A stretch of DNA of 64,000 nt from Hyposmocoma kahamanoa (taxonomy: Eukaryota > Arthropoda > Insecta > Lepidoptera > Cosmopterigidae). Under the pieces are notes generated by a model. It saw only the letters and a list, made by a program, of their open reading frames with translations, was not told the origin of the DNA and did no database searches. The stretch is from contig NW_020654080.1 of NCBI RefSeq assembly GCF_003589595.1, forward strand, positions 9,359,625 through 9,423,624, written 5' to 3'. The translations under genes and the position numbers were made by a program. Positions 21,522 through 32,550 of the stretch are shown here, in pieces. Numbering within the stretch: position 1 is the first letter of the stretch; each line of letters opens with the position of its first letter.

Positions 21522-22488
21522 CTACAACTTGTAAGTCTTATTACTTGTATATAAATGGTGTTAAGAAATAATGCATCATGACTAAAATACTGCTTATACG
21601 GGAGCCTACAGAAAATCAATTGTCGGTACTACCGCAATTCGAATTTAAATTTTTCATGTACTAATACGGTTCATTTTCAGTGTTCAGAATTTATTCTTAT
21701 ATAAACGAAATTAAAGCCTTTTGAAAAATGTATACACTATATTACACATGTTTTATTTAGTTCAGTTGATACAAAAGAAAATCAGAAAAAACAAAATCAT
21801 TGGTAAGTGTACGGTTTCATTGTAAAATTTCGAGGTAAGTTTGTGTTCTGTTCTATGTTCTATAGTGAAAATTTTTAGGAATCGTGTTTTCACACCGTAT
21901 ATTAATCAGTGTATGTCTTCAATTTTACTATATATTTTTTTTAAGTGTTTGAATCGACACTTTCACTGTTATGTGGAACAAAACATTTGAGGTTGTGTAG
22001 ATTCTTAAGAAAGTCTCTTGTATAGAACCCAAGGGGTATTAAGCGCACTGCAGAGACGGTATTCTAAATAGGATATTAAATAAAATAATTTCAGTTTTCT
22101 TACTAAACGATCCCGAGTTTCTTTTAACGAAACCTTACTTTGGACCTAAACTTTTCTTAAAACTTTGTGTTAATCCCAAACGGGAAACATAAAAGAACAA
22201 TTTAAAAATTTATCAACCAGAACCTTAGCGGAACGATAACAATTGCAGAATAGATTGAAATGATGGTCATCACCTTCATCAGCAAGCCAAAATAGTCCCA
22301 TACATTATTCAACCGTAGTAAACGGATTAAAACTTTCGCCTGATCAAGTACTTTAAACTGGCATAATTTCTTAGATATTAACGTAAACGAAGTACTAAAC
22401 AAACTTCTTAATTACTTGTCAAGTGAAATAAATTATTCAAAACAATTAGCAGATCAAACAACGGCGCAAGAATAGAATATGGACGCGG
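21522..22488. other. no gene or repeat recognised
   Basis: AT-rich. The minus frame at 22202-22402 has no recognisable motif. Confidence 0.4.
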
Positions 22489-23270
22489 ATGTCTCTGGAA
22501 CTCTTAACAAAGTTTGTGTCGGAAATCGTCACGGTTGGAAAGGCACCTGAGGAAGCACGGACGGCCACAAAGGAATATATTGTTTTATACTTTACATTCT
22601 ACACACAACACATTTTTCACATTGTTGGCTGTACATGTAGATTTAGTCCCTATCTACTGACCCAAGAGATAAGGTATTCCGGAGAGAGTAGTCTCGATCG
22701 ATGGCAAGACTAGGGCAAGGCGGGCGTCCGGGCCAGTCATACGCCTTCACGGGCGTCTTGGTGGACCCAGACTTGGGTATGGACTCGCCGGGGTTCGTGG
22801 TTAGCTGTAGGGACAGACACGTTCATTTGCCCCGGTGGTGTGTGGCCGGGACGTTCGTCCCGCGCGCAGTTAGCGCGTCTTACTAGCGGTCTAGTTGAGG
22901 ACCAGAGGCGAGGAAACGCGCGGGACACGTCAGTTTCACTTTGAGTCGGTAGCTATATCCGGACATTGTCGCAGGATATTGCTAATTGACATCTCCGGCA
23001 CTAGCCCGGGAAGGGAGCGTGCCTACAGCTCCGGTACCTTTCTGGAAAATAGGGAGTGCTGTACGTGCACCCGAGGTAGCTCAACTAAGGTACCAGCCCT
23101 ACAGAAAACCGGATGAAGTCCATATAAATGTGCCAATCCGGGTTTAGGATAGGACTTGGCTTAGATGGTCTCGCTCGCACAGTTCATAGTGCTCTTCTCG
23201 TATACCCTAAGGGTGTCAGGGAGGGTCACTATAATCAAAACGAATGTAGAACGATATGGGGGCAGTACAT
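22489..23270 (+). other. GC-rich island of unknown origin, decayed coding-like
   Basis: About 780 bp with much higher G+C than its surroundings. Four plus-strand frames follow one another (22489-22713, 22701-22886, 22895-23116, 23128-23322). The second reads 'FTGVLVDPDLGMDSPG..' and '..LPRWCVAGTFVPRAVS', which looks like real but frame-broken protein. I do not recognise the family. It has no start or stop context of a host gene. It could be the 5' or gag-like part of a degraded retrotransposon, or a transferred segment. Confidence 0.4.
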
Positions 23271-23309
23271 AAGGATTAGTTCTTGTTTAATAAACTTCAA
23301 TGAGGAATT

Positions 23310-23420
23310 TTTATTTTTATAAGAAAAAGTGCGCATTTGTCCTCGACCTGATGAAAATTGTTGATGAGGTCAACGATGGCGAATGCTCACCTAAACAATA
23401 CCTATTCACTCTCGCCTTGA
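23310..23420 (+). repeat. family E repeat
   Basis: 'agtgcgcatttgtcctcga', 'gatgaggtcaacgatggcg' and 'cctattcactctcgccttga' also occur at 48900-49015, with part at 63022-63085. It ends in (ATA)n at 23421-23441. Likely a short retroposon or LINE tail. Confidence 0.7.
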
Positions 23421-23689
23421 AAATAATAATAATAATAATAATCTTTTTTTTCTGTGCAAAGTTTACACTGTACACATACATTAATTGTTATATGTTATGG
23501 AGCACAATTTTTGCAGAGACTGGTGCCTGAACTAGGTTGATCCTGTATATCAGGTCGCCAGGTCTCTACCTCCGTAAAAATCAATTCCGTAAAAAAAAAT
23601 TTAAAATAAAGACTGAGTTACTTAAATAATTATGCTAAAATTATGCAGTGCAAAAGAAGTGCAATTGCTTGAGTGTGTGTACTTGTGTG

Positions 23690-23900
23690 TGGCCTAATAA
23701 AAAAAGGCCCAAGTTAAAGAGGATTCAGGGAATATGTATGCAGGTAGGGAATTCCACACCATAGTAATTCGCCTCAAGAATGTGGAAGAGAAACACGTCG
23801 TGTAAATCGTTGGAATATACATAACCCTGTACAACTACGTCTAGTCCTCCGATGATGGAAAGGGGAAGGCGGAATTAAATCGTGCAATTATCTGACGCAC
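23690..23900 (-). pseudogene. LINE ORF2 C-terminal fragment
   Basis: On the minus strand 'RRITMVWNSLPAYIFPES' is read at about 23728-23781. 'xLWNSLPxxVFPxx' is the conserved C-terminal block of Jockey/CR1-type reverse-transcriptase ORFs. Upstream residues are frame-broken ('TTCFSSTFL..') and a stop follows a few codons later. Old fragment. Confidence 0.5.
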
Positions 23901-24184
23901 TCTCGATGATATTATATCCTGTACCATACAGAAGTAACTGCCCCGATGTGAATCTGAAGCTGTCCAACTATGTCAGATTTTGACATCATCATCGTAGTCA
24001 ATCCACATTGCACTGACAGGCAAGGGGTATCTCCAAGGAGAGGTTTTATAAAGAACTATTACAGTCCTATAGTACAATTAGGAACACATTTTCGCACGGT
24101 TGTGAATTTTCTTCGACTAGCAGGTTTTATCACTGTAGCTTAGCCAGAGAAATGAGGATGCAGACAGCTCAGTCCACGGGATTT

Positions 24185-24345
24185 TATTGTGAGAGATGAT
24201 AAAGGAGGATAGGAAAGGAAGGTGATTTGTGATTTATGGGCACGTCTTCTCGTTTTAAGAATTTTGATGGGAGTGACAAGAACGGGTAGAACAAACGTAA
24301 GAATAGTGAAGGAAAAGGGATTATGAGAACGACCAAAATTTTAAA
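24185..24345 (+). repeat. dispersed repeat shared with 56008-56160
   Basis: 'gggcacgtcttctcgtttt', 'gaattttgatgggagtgac', 'gtgaaggaaaaggg' and 'ttttaaaaacaagtgg' are collinear in both copies. Class unknown. Confidence 0.65.
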
Positions 24346-24520
24346 AACAAGTGGTCAGAAATCAGATAAGATGATGATAAAAAGTGGGATAACGAATAAA
24401 GAGGTCAGAATCATAAAAATCATTCAGTTTTTTTTTATCATTGATGTTGTCTTTCACCATTAGCGAGCATAGCATTACATTCCCAAATGAGTAGTACAAA
24501 TTAGTCAAAGGTATTTTTTT

Positions 24521-24966
24521 TATTATACCAAGTGACTGGACGAACAAATCGTGAGCTGGGTGGTAAGCGACACACCTCCTTATCAGTCCCGTCATCCTGA
24601 GACATAAATTTAACAAGTTCCATGTGCCTGTAGTTCTCATATTATTAAAAAGGATGGACGTAGATGGTAGAGTGAAATACGTTGATTTAAAGAGACATGT
24701 TTATTGTTCGGTCTCCAGAATATAAGTGAGTAAATAATACAATATAAAATAAAATGTAAACTTAAATGCTAACCAAGCAATACGCATCACATGTTGCAGT
24801 TAGACTATAAATATAGTCTATCTATACTACATAGTTTTACCAGCACCCCGACCCTTCAAAATTGGAATGATGATTTGCTCACATTACTGCTTGGTTGCAA
24901 ACATAGGTAAGGTGATGCTACTTCCCTGAATGACCTCTTTCACAAGGAACTCTATTGCTACTAAAA
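24521..24966 (-). repeat. family A element split by a 196 bp insertion
   Basis: Family A runs 24521-24635 and 24832-24966 in minus orientation. The 196 bp between (24636-24831) are foreign and bounded by a direct TAGTT (24631-24635 and 24832-24836), a 5 bp target duplication. The insert has no inverted ends. It contains a short palindrome 'agactataaatatagtct' near its right end. Confidence 0.75.
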
Positions 24967-25374
24967 GTACATGCCGCAACAGTCGAACCGTCAAATTTTG
25001 AATTGAGAAGCAATTGTTCTACTAACTCTTTATTTAGATGGTGACAATAAAGTGGGCGATTTTATCAATTTGGCTGTTCGCCGACTTTGTTCGTTTCTTT
25101 TATGTTAGTAATAAGGTAAATGTACCAGTCTTTGACACTGTCCCAATGCATGACACTTTTGCATTTTTTCAAAAAATAAAAATAAAAAAACAAATATTGA
25201 TATTACTCCAAAACCGTGTTCAATATACTAGTAACGACATCTATGAATTTAATTTAAAAGCTTTCATCGGTGCATTCAATATTTTTTGAATATGGCGAAA
25301 GTCTTTGCGAGTAGGTGAGCGGAGTGTAACGTGGTTCTCTCTTGTTATAGAAATCGTTAAGACTTTGAGTAATT

Positions 25375-25535
25375 TAAGTGATATCGAGTTCTTAGGTTTT
25401 CGCAATTGTTACACATAGGAAATGAAACTATTTTTCCGGATTTAAATCGCGTATATTTATTTTTTCAAACAAACCGACGTTTCGGGCCCTTTACAGGTCC
25501 CAGGGTCACGGTTGACTGAGGTGGTACAGTCTTCA
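25375..25535 (+). repeat. family D repeat, best copy
   Basis: Block 1, 'tcgcaattgttacacatagg' with 'aaatgaaactatttttccgg', passes into block 2, 'caaaccgacgtttcgggccc' with 'tttacaggtcccagggtcac'. Related copies lie at 21085, 27770, 53690-54050, 57032, 58665 and 62925. Read on the other strand, block 2 contains ctgtaaagggcccgaaacgtc, described in pieces under findings. Confidence 0.7.
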
Positions 25536-26034
25536 ACCAGTTATGTCTAATATTGATGCAAACCACCCTATTTTTTCACTATTAAGTGAATTTATCAGTC
25601 GGAATATTATTAATTGCCGGTGAGTGTTCATTAAAAGTATTAGATAACTGTAAAAAGAATTCATTTTGTGTGTATTTATTGTCTGTATTGTTTATATTTT
25701 ATTTTAGAGGCATGTCAAACACTGGTGCAAAATTTTAATGTTTACTAGTAGGTACCTGACACCCATGTCAAACACACGAGTGTTTGACATACGAATATAT
25801 GAATTATTTTATAAACTTAACTAACTAACTTAACTTCGACCATTTGGTAAGGACGGAGAACATAAGTTTGGATTACTATTTTACTACTTTCTATGGATTT
25901 GAGTAGTTTTTGACATGGGTGTCAAAGACTGTTTTACTATGGGAACCCAATAATTGACAGTTGTATATTGAAGTGTCAAACACTAGGACGTAACTAGTGT
26001 CAACTATTGGTTACAAGTATTGTGCAATGAAAAA

Positions 26035-26184
26035 ATGCCACTAAGGCTGTCGCCATATTCTGATGATGACGTATTGAAGACGGTTGACGAAGTATCAAGA
26101 CGAATTCCTATTGCAGCAGCTGCGAGAAAACATGGTATACCGCGGATTACTTTACGGTATAAAATTTTACTAACTTTACTTTAA
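26035..26184 (+). pseudogene. psq/HTH fragment of a pogo-like transposase
   Basis: The frame from ATG 26035 encodes 49 residues: 'SPYSDDDVLKTVDEV' followed by 'IPIAAAARKHGIPRITLRYK'. The pattern of an acidic helix, a run of alanines, then 'KHGIPRxTLRYK' is the helix-turn-helix (psq type) at the start of pogo/Tigger transposases, which binds the element's ends. About 45 residues match this one domain; the DDE catalytic domain is absent. A GT at 26157 and an 'atttcag' at 26211 could mark a 55 bp intron after 'TLR'. It lies inside the TA-flanked element 25114-26739 and is almost certainly not a host gene. Confidence 0.7.
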
Positions 26185-26739
26185 TTTAACTAATTTATAT
26201 CAACATTTCAGTAACTCATTTTTATTTGAAATTTTGCACAGAGTCTCTAGATGAAGTACGCATTATTCTGGGTCATTTAATATAACTACACCTTTCTGTT
26301 ACATCCGTATATTTTTCTAGATTCCTTGACTACAAAGGTAAGTAAGTATTTATTAAATTTAATAAAAGCATCTCGATTGATTACGGTTTTTCCTATTTTT
26401 TAAATTTATTGTTATCGAGTGATTAATGCAGTTAAATAACTATGAAGCCTTAACATAACGTCCTGTCAAACACTTGTACTCCGATCTCACTGTGTCATAG
26501 TCAACTATTGGGACATTAGAAATTTTGCCTGTCATAAACTGGTACAATTTTAGAGGTAGCGGAAATCTGGAATATGTTAATAATGCCTATGATTATTTTA
26601 AATTTTATAGTTTCAAGAAGATAAATGACAAACCGTTTAATATGTTAACATATCTAGGTAGTCAGTATGACTGATAATTAAGTACTTTTTTTGGCAAAAT
26701 AAGTGATTTGAAAAGCGTCAACCACTGGGACATTTACCT

Positions 26740-27167
26740 TATTTGAGGTATATTTATTGCATATACAACTACTTTGTATTTAAAATTAACCTTATACTTA
26801 TGAAAGTAACGCTAATAAAAGTAAATGTAAATGAAGAGTTATAGGTACTATAAAACGTGCTCTTTTAGGTGAGTAATATTTTAGGTACCACGAAAGGTAC
26901 GGCACAGATTTTTAACGCGGTGTTTTCGCCCTAATTCTCGGTCCTACATAAATTATTACAAAGAAGCTTTTTAGATTTAATTTTTTGACCTTGGGCTAAA
27001 CAAAGTGTGTCAAGTGCGAGTTTGTGATTAAATATTCTGTTTATTTTATTTTTAAATAAAAACTTTTATGTCTTGATACTCCTACCCAATGAAAATAATA
27101 TTGTTACTGATTCTAAAAATAAGGTTCAATTTACATTGTGGCAGAACGAAACAGAAGCGAATTTTCG
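26740..27167. other. no gene or repeat recognised
   Basis: AT-rich; nothing supported. Confidence 0.4.
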
Positions 27168-27271
27168 ACACTTGAAAACGTAATTTTTTAAGCCACTGAT
27201 TACGCTGACCTCCCTGAGAAGAACGAGCAAGAAACTCTAGGGATCGCTCTTTTCAAATAAACTTAAATGCT
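27168..27271 (-). repeat. family J repeat (LINE-end type)
   Basis: On the minus strand it contains 'ctagagtttcttgctcgttc' and 'ttctcagggaggtcagcg', also present in plus orientation at 35951-36078 and 55841-55975. A common lepidopteran repeat, probably part of a LINE 3' region. Confidence 0.7.
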
Positions 27272-27590
27272 ATGAAATGCACTTTGAATCATAATTGTGT
27301 GGAATCAAGACTCATGTTATCTTTCCACACATCTTTATCTAACAAATACTCTTAAATTTTGTATGTGACTTTTCAATTAAAATACTTTTAATGTAAGTTT
27401 TAAACTTAGGAAATTATAATCTTAATATATACTCCGGAATCTTATTGTAAAAACGTATATAGTTCCTTAAAAGAATAGTTTACCTTAGTTAAACGAAATC
27501 GTGGTACCATGAGTTTGGACTTAGTTCCAAGGTTAATATTGTGGATATCTTCTTTCTTAATGAAATTATGTATACTTTTAAGAGAATACA
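27272..27590. other. no gene or repeat recognised
   Basis: AT-rich, nothing supported. Confidence 0.4.
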
Positions 27591-27752
27591 ACTTGTGAAC
27601 TTGTGTCTCTGGATGACGGCCCCAGTGGCAGTGCCCCTCAGATCTTTGCGAAGCTCAAAGCTCTGATTGGCATTGCAACTGTTACGGACAAGCGTTTAGC
27701 TTACCACCAGACACACGACAAGTTCGTCCCGTCACTTGATGTTATAAAAAAA
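27591..27752 (+). repeat. family A element, 5'-truncated
   Basis: 'cttgtgaacttgtgtctctg' to 'cacttgatgttataaaaaa'. It supplies most of the 98-residue frame at 27603-27899. Confidence 0.85.
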
Positions 27753-27769
27753 TTTTTGGTAAGTACGCA

Positions 27770-27840
27770 CGTAGTCAACCATGATCATGGGAGCTGTAAA
27801 GAGCCCAAAACGTTAGTTCATTTCAAAAATAGTATTTCTG
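27770..27840 (-). repeat. family D fragment
   Basis: 'gtcaaccatgatcatggga', 'gctgtaaagagcccaaaacg' and 'ttagttcatttc' match block 2 with several changes. Confidence 0.6.
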
Positions 27841-29770
27841 ATAAAATATTTCTTGTTTCTGTAAGAATAGTAGTTCTTAAAGACGAGGACCGTGCTTAGG
27901 CCACGAGGTCTTGCCGAGTGACCTTAGTTTTAAGACCTAACGAGATTTTAAGACCTAATTATGTAATGATGGATGAGTAAATTAGAATAATGAAACACAA
28001 CCTATATTTAATGTATATCTTATTAACAATCCACGACAATAAACTCAAACGAAAGCTAAATAAACGCTACGAAACAAAAAATCGAAGAGATAGAATAGAC
28101 GTGTCCGTGACTGGCCAAGTACTGCTTATGTTGTAACCAATCAGGAGACAGTAGAGCGTTTGAGTAGCGTCATATTTGATATTTTAATTAGCAAAAACGC
28201 AACGTCTTTTTCGAAGCTTATTATAAGTTCACTGTAGACAACTATATTGAAATTTTTCAGGTTAGTAGTGAGTACTAGACAATAGAAGTTCTAGTTCAGA
28301 AGTAAAAATGTTTCATTTCCTATGATACTAGAAATTTCGAATTTACTTTTTGTAACGAAACGTATACTTTGATGAAGATGAGATTTACTATGTACTTCTA
28401 CGTTTCTCACCTATATATGTTTATCCAAAATCATTAATTAAGCTGAGTCTATAAGGGATTTAAGACACTCAATAAAACTGGTGATACCTTTGAATTAAGT
28501 TACCTCCATACCCCCATAACAGTTTGCCCAAATATGATTCAGCTCGTACGTGCCGATGTATTCGTTTTGGGGTGCTAAAACCCTGCCTTGAAGACGTAAA
28601 TGCGTTTATAGGTATTTACGTGACTACTTTTATAGGCCTTTATTCAGTATGGTATGTCCTTTCAGGAAATTACACCTCGATCTATCAATTGTTTTTTGAG
28701 ATTTTCCAATAATATTGGCGTCTTAATTTTACAAACTACCAGTAGTTATTATCTGTTATCCAATATAATGATTTATGTTATTTTTATATTACTAGAGTAC
28801 GTAATACAACATTTGTGGAACCCAAAAAATCTTTGTTTCAATACAATTTAGGCTCCCCACGTAGCTCATGCGTACAAGATGCCGCAATCGCGGCTCGTAA
28901 ACTGGGATATGTTTTATAAGTAAGCGGATTTTACTAAGACGACATTTTTTTTTGGAAACATATATATAAACATGAACAAAAACATTCAGAAGAAACTGAT
29001 TGATTTAAATGAATGAACATAAATATCGTTGTAAATAAAGTTGCATGCTTGGAAATGCCCCAATGTTCATTCATTAATTTTTTTTTTTGTATTATTAGGG
29101 ACAAAAAACAGCAGTACAAAGCTAGCAACAAACTACCTTGTTACTAATTTATACATAATTATGTATTACCAACATCATCCATAAATTACCATTGTAATGT
29201 TCATGTTGCTTCTTAATATACGACATAATAATACTGGGAACGTAGGAAAACGTGTTCTAAATTTCTTGTATTTAATCCAGAGCCTAATGCTAATACTCAA
29301 TACGTCTATGGCAGTTATGTTAGTATTGTAGACAAAAATCTGGATATTTACATATTCTATTGCCCCTGACTTTAAAAAAGCTTTCTTCTACATACAGAAC
29401 TAGAACAGTCTTCATATAAAACAGCAGAAACGCTAACAGAGACCGTTGGAGTGAGCAACTCGAGCTCCAAAGCAGTGTGACAGCAAGCTGATAGGACTGA
29501 CAAATAGGTAAACCTTCAACGTCGACTGCCAAATTTGTAGTGAGGACCTGGCCCGAAACATTGTGATCACACTACTGGAAATAGAAACCGTCTTCGGTCA
29601 CTTTACTTAAATCGAGGGACATCCTACAATGTCCTTCGTTTACGCGGATTGTTGAAATGACCTAGAATTCGACCATGTCTACCGACGTTTTTCTGTACGT
29701 TTCTACACAATCCTCAAAAAACTTTTACTCGGTCCTAAATTTAATTGCGTTTTAAAAAATCGAGAAAAGA
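27841..29770. other. long stretch without recognised gene
   Basis: Just under 2 kb of AT-rich DNA. 'gtttcatttcctatgatac' near 28310 may be a trace of family D. Overlapping plus frames at 28524-28851 and minus frames at 28934-29532 show no domain I recognise. Confidence 0.4.
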
Positions 29771-29931
29771 TTTGAGGGCCACTGCCACTGCGCCCGTTAC
29801 CCTGAGACATAACGTTGGCAAGTCCCATGTGCCGTAATTTCACCAGCACCTTTACCCTTCAAAACCAGAACACAGTAATGCTGACGTTATTGTTTGGCGG
29901 TAAAAATAGGTGAGATGGCAGTACTTCCTAC
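29771..29931 (-). repeat. family A fragment
   Basis: 'tttgagggccactgccactg' to 'ggtgagatggcagtacttcc', minus orientation, lacking the outer ends. Confidence 0.85.
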
Positions 29932-30104
29932 TAAGAAATGAAATCCTACAATTCTGAATTTGAGACACTCTTGTTTAATCTGCCACAGACACATCAATAA
30001 ACACGTCTACTATTTAGTTCCATTTTTTAAACACCAAGGGACCGCTATAATACTATAGAAATAATTAATGGGGCGTAAGACTATCTGTGCCATACAACGC
30101 GAAT

Positions 30105-30370
30105 GCTCGCGAAATTATGCGAATATGTGTGTCCGTACACGGCGCGCGGCGGGCGCGCACACATATGTACATGCCGCGCTGCTACATTTTTATGGAGTTA
30201 CCATACTTATCTTATTATACTATGGTATTACAGTATAATATTATCGCTTATTAGTTCTCTACTGCAATTAAAACTTTGTTTCAACTCTTTCATTGAAAGG
30301 GATATAATCTGCCCTTTAGATTAAACTACATCATTATTGTTTTTCTTACCAATATGTACATCAGAACATC
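30105..30370 (-). mobile_element. family F element, second copy
   Basis: Inverted relative to 19737-20115. It holds one arm of the GC fold-back ('gtccgtacacggcgcgcgg', 'cgggcgcgcacacatatg') and the long AT-rich part with 'agttctctactgcaattaaa' and 'tttgtttcaactctttcat'. A partial duplicate ('aagccgcgctgctacat', 'accatacttgtcatattat') follows at 30425-30490. Confidence 0.75.
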
Positions 30371-30490
30371 GTATAATGTTCTAATAAGCTGCATAACTCA
30401 ATAGTCAACCATTAAGTTACACAACACGCGACTGGCGCCCACACTTATAAGCCGCGCTGCTACATTACCATACTTGTCATATTATACTAT

Positions 30491-31556
30491 TAGTAGTGAC
30501 AACGATCAGCACGAGCATGAGAAGATTTCCTTACAGTGTCCGCAATAGAGCGGCGATGAAGCTAATGACAAAGACCCAAAGGCCAATCATGACTAGCAGG
30601 CTACAGTCACCACAGCAACTGAGCATGAGAAACGAAAAGAAAAAAGAAAGACGATGATTCAGTTCAAAGGCGCAGTAAGGGCGCAGTAAAGGCGCACCAA
30701 GACACATGTTCGGCAAAAGAACGCGATTTGCTGATTCGCACATCAGCAAATCTGCGATGACAAGGCGCAAGTTCATATTGACGTCATAAAGGGAGTCTTT
30801 CGCACCAAACCTTCTGGCTTTCAATGTACACAATTAATACAACTGAGTGCTTATCAATACTTGAGGAGGTTAATCTGTTCAGGTAACTGCGTCAAGCAAC
30901 TGTGGGACCCGACCTGTGCGTTGCATAGGTGTTGTATTGGATGATCTTTACTCACAACGCTACAGCCGTTGATTTCTTATATATCGTCTTTTTTCCTTTA
31001 ATGCAAATTAATTTATCTATAAAGTTTGGTTCTGAATGCAGGTTCTGATAATTTGTTTAACCAGCTAGGTTAATTAAAGGTTAAAAAATAAAATTTTCAT
31101 TACAAATTTTTGGTACGAACTTATTTCAAGTTTGCGGGAACTATTTCCATTTCACTTATTCGGAAGCAATTTGCTGTCTCTTTCTCCTTTTATACAATTT
31201 ATTTTCTTGTTATCTTAAGTTATTCCTTCTTCATAAAATTCTAATATTTTCATTTCCATTACAACTGCGAAGCTATTCGAGTTTAAAGAAAGTTATCTTA
31301 TAAGGCAACTATTGTAATTAACTAGTTTGTTATTGTAATGAAAAGGTGATTATTTTTTGTTTATAATTAAAAGGTTATTATTTTGACATTGCAATTTTCA
31401 TGTTGATCACCGCAATTAAAACTTTACATTTCCAGTTTACATACTAATAAGGTTAACATTCGCTTATGATTACGTAGTATATTTGAATTAATTACTTAAT
31501 TATACGAACGTACAGTTTGACCATGTAAAGTGACATTTTAACATTAAGTTTCTATT
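30491..31556. other. unassigned, slightly GC-richer start
   Basis: 30535-30960 is less AT-rich and contains a perfect hairpin at 30725-30752 (arms 'gatttgctgat', 6-base loop) and the phrases 'ggcgcagtaagggcgcagta'. The 100-residue minus frame 30531-30833 is hydrophobic at its C-terminal half but matches nothing I know. The remainder to 31556 is plain AT-rich DNA. Confidence 0.35.
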
Positions 31557-31832
31557 ATAGGAAGTGACGGAACGAACTAGTCATGCGCCTGGTGGTAAGC
31601 GACACACCTGCTCACTGTAACAGTTTCAGTGCCACTCGGTGTTTTAAATCGCAAAGATCTAAGAGGCACTGCCACTGCGACTGTCACCCTGTGCCTTTAA
31701 TTTCACCAGCACCTTTACGCTTCAAAACCGGAAAGCAGTATACTCACATTACTGCTTGGCGACAGAAACTAGGTAAGGTGGCAATAGTTTCTTGGACGAA
31801 CTCTTTCACAAGGAGCTTTTCTGCTACTAAAG
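31557..31832 (-). repeat. family A element, near full length
   Basis: 'aagtgacggaacgaactagt' to 'cttttctgctactaaag'; an internal deletion removes ~20 bp after 'gactgtcaccctg'. The 85-residue plus frame at 31583 derives from it. Confidence 0.85.
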
Positions 31833-32548
31833 TAAAATAACTTCGAAACTTTGACTTTAAAAAAAAATCACCATATCACGATGTCGTAATTGTCGAACAA
31901 TCACTTACCCCAAACAGCATACACTACTCTATAAAACCAATTACAAAGACGGATTACCCTAACAGAGCTGAATCGAACCCCAATTTGCGGGCCGATATAT
32001 TTTAATCCCGATTTACGCATGTTCAATGAACGAATGGCTGGGCTTAGTGGTGGGAAACGTTTCTGGAATCGATGAATCGTGACTAGGTTGACGGTTTCAA
32101 TAAAACGATTTGACGTCACGGAAAATCTATATAAAAATTACTGGGAATTAATTTTGAACTAATTAAGAAAATTTTCTGTTCCTCCGAGAGATTGGAGACA
32201 ATTATTGATACACAAGATCGAACAAAAAGAAAAATTCCCATGAAATCACAGCATGGCAACAGATCCTGTTTCGAATTCAGTCAGATTGAAGGAAGTATTC
32301 ATTCTATTGTTCGACATCTCTATCAACAATAAGAACGAAGTAGTGGAGTGTTATCACAGAAATATGACAGTAAAATATCATGATATTCGATAAATAAACA
32401 TTGTAGATTGATGCGTGATTCATCATTCACCTACTTATACGATTGTTTTGGTTTCATTCCCATATTACATAGTAATTTGGACTACAGGTTAATATAACAG
32501 TACTCAATGTTTCCATAAATAGTGAAACATTATTTAGCTGTGCTTATA
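31833..32548. other. no gene; possible tRNA-like trace
   Basis: On the minus strand 'ggggttcgattcagctctg' near 31961-31980 resembles a box B, but no box A at proper spacing or cloverleaf is visible. The rest is AT-rich. Confidence 0.35.
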
Positions 32549-32550
32549 TA

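Larger units (their letters stand above)
25114..26739 (+). mobile_element. pogo-like TA-flanked DNA transposon remnant, 1.6 kb
   Basis: Terminal inverted repeats 'aggtaaatgtaccagt' (25114) and 'aggtaaatgtcccagt' (reverse complement at 26739) match at ~20 of 24 bases, and TA lies outside both ends. The motif TGTCAAACACT or close variants recurs inside (for example near 25715, 25766, 25780, 25925, 25973, 26000, 26464 and 26705), often inverted, as expected for transposase-binding sites. It encodes a psq-type DNA-binding fragment (26035-26184) but has no room for a full catalytic domain. A family D repeat is nested at 25375-25535. Class call is inference from the HTH, TA target and ends. Confidence 0.75.

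Noticed and set aside
23421..23441. CRISPR-like or regulatory array
   Set aside because: Plain (ATA)n microsatellite at the end of a family E repeat; no CRISPR array is expected or seen in this eukaryotic DNA.
30531..30833. Membrane protein on the minus strand
   Set aside because: The hydrophobic run comes from a purine-rich stretch of the opposite strand; no start context, family motif or partner exon.
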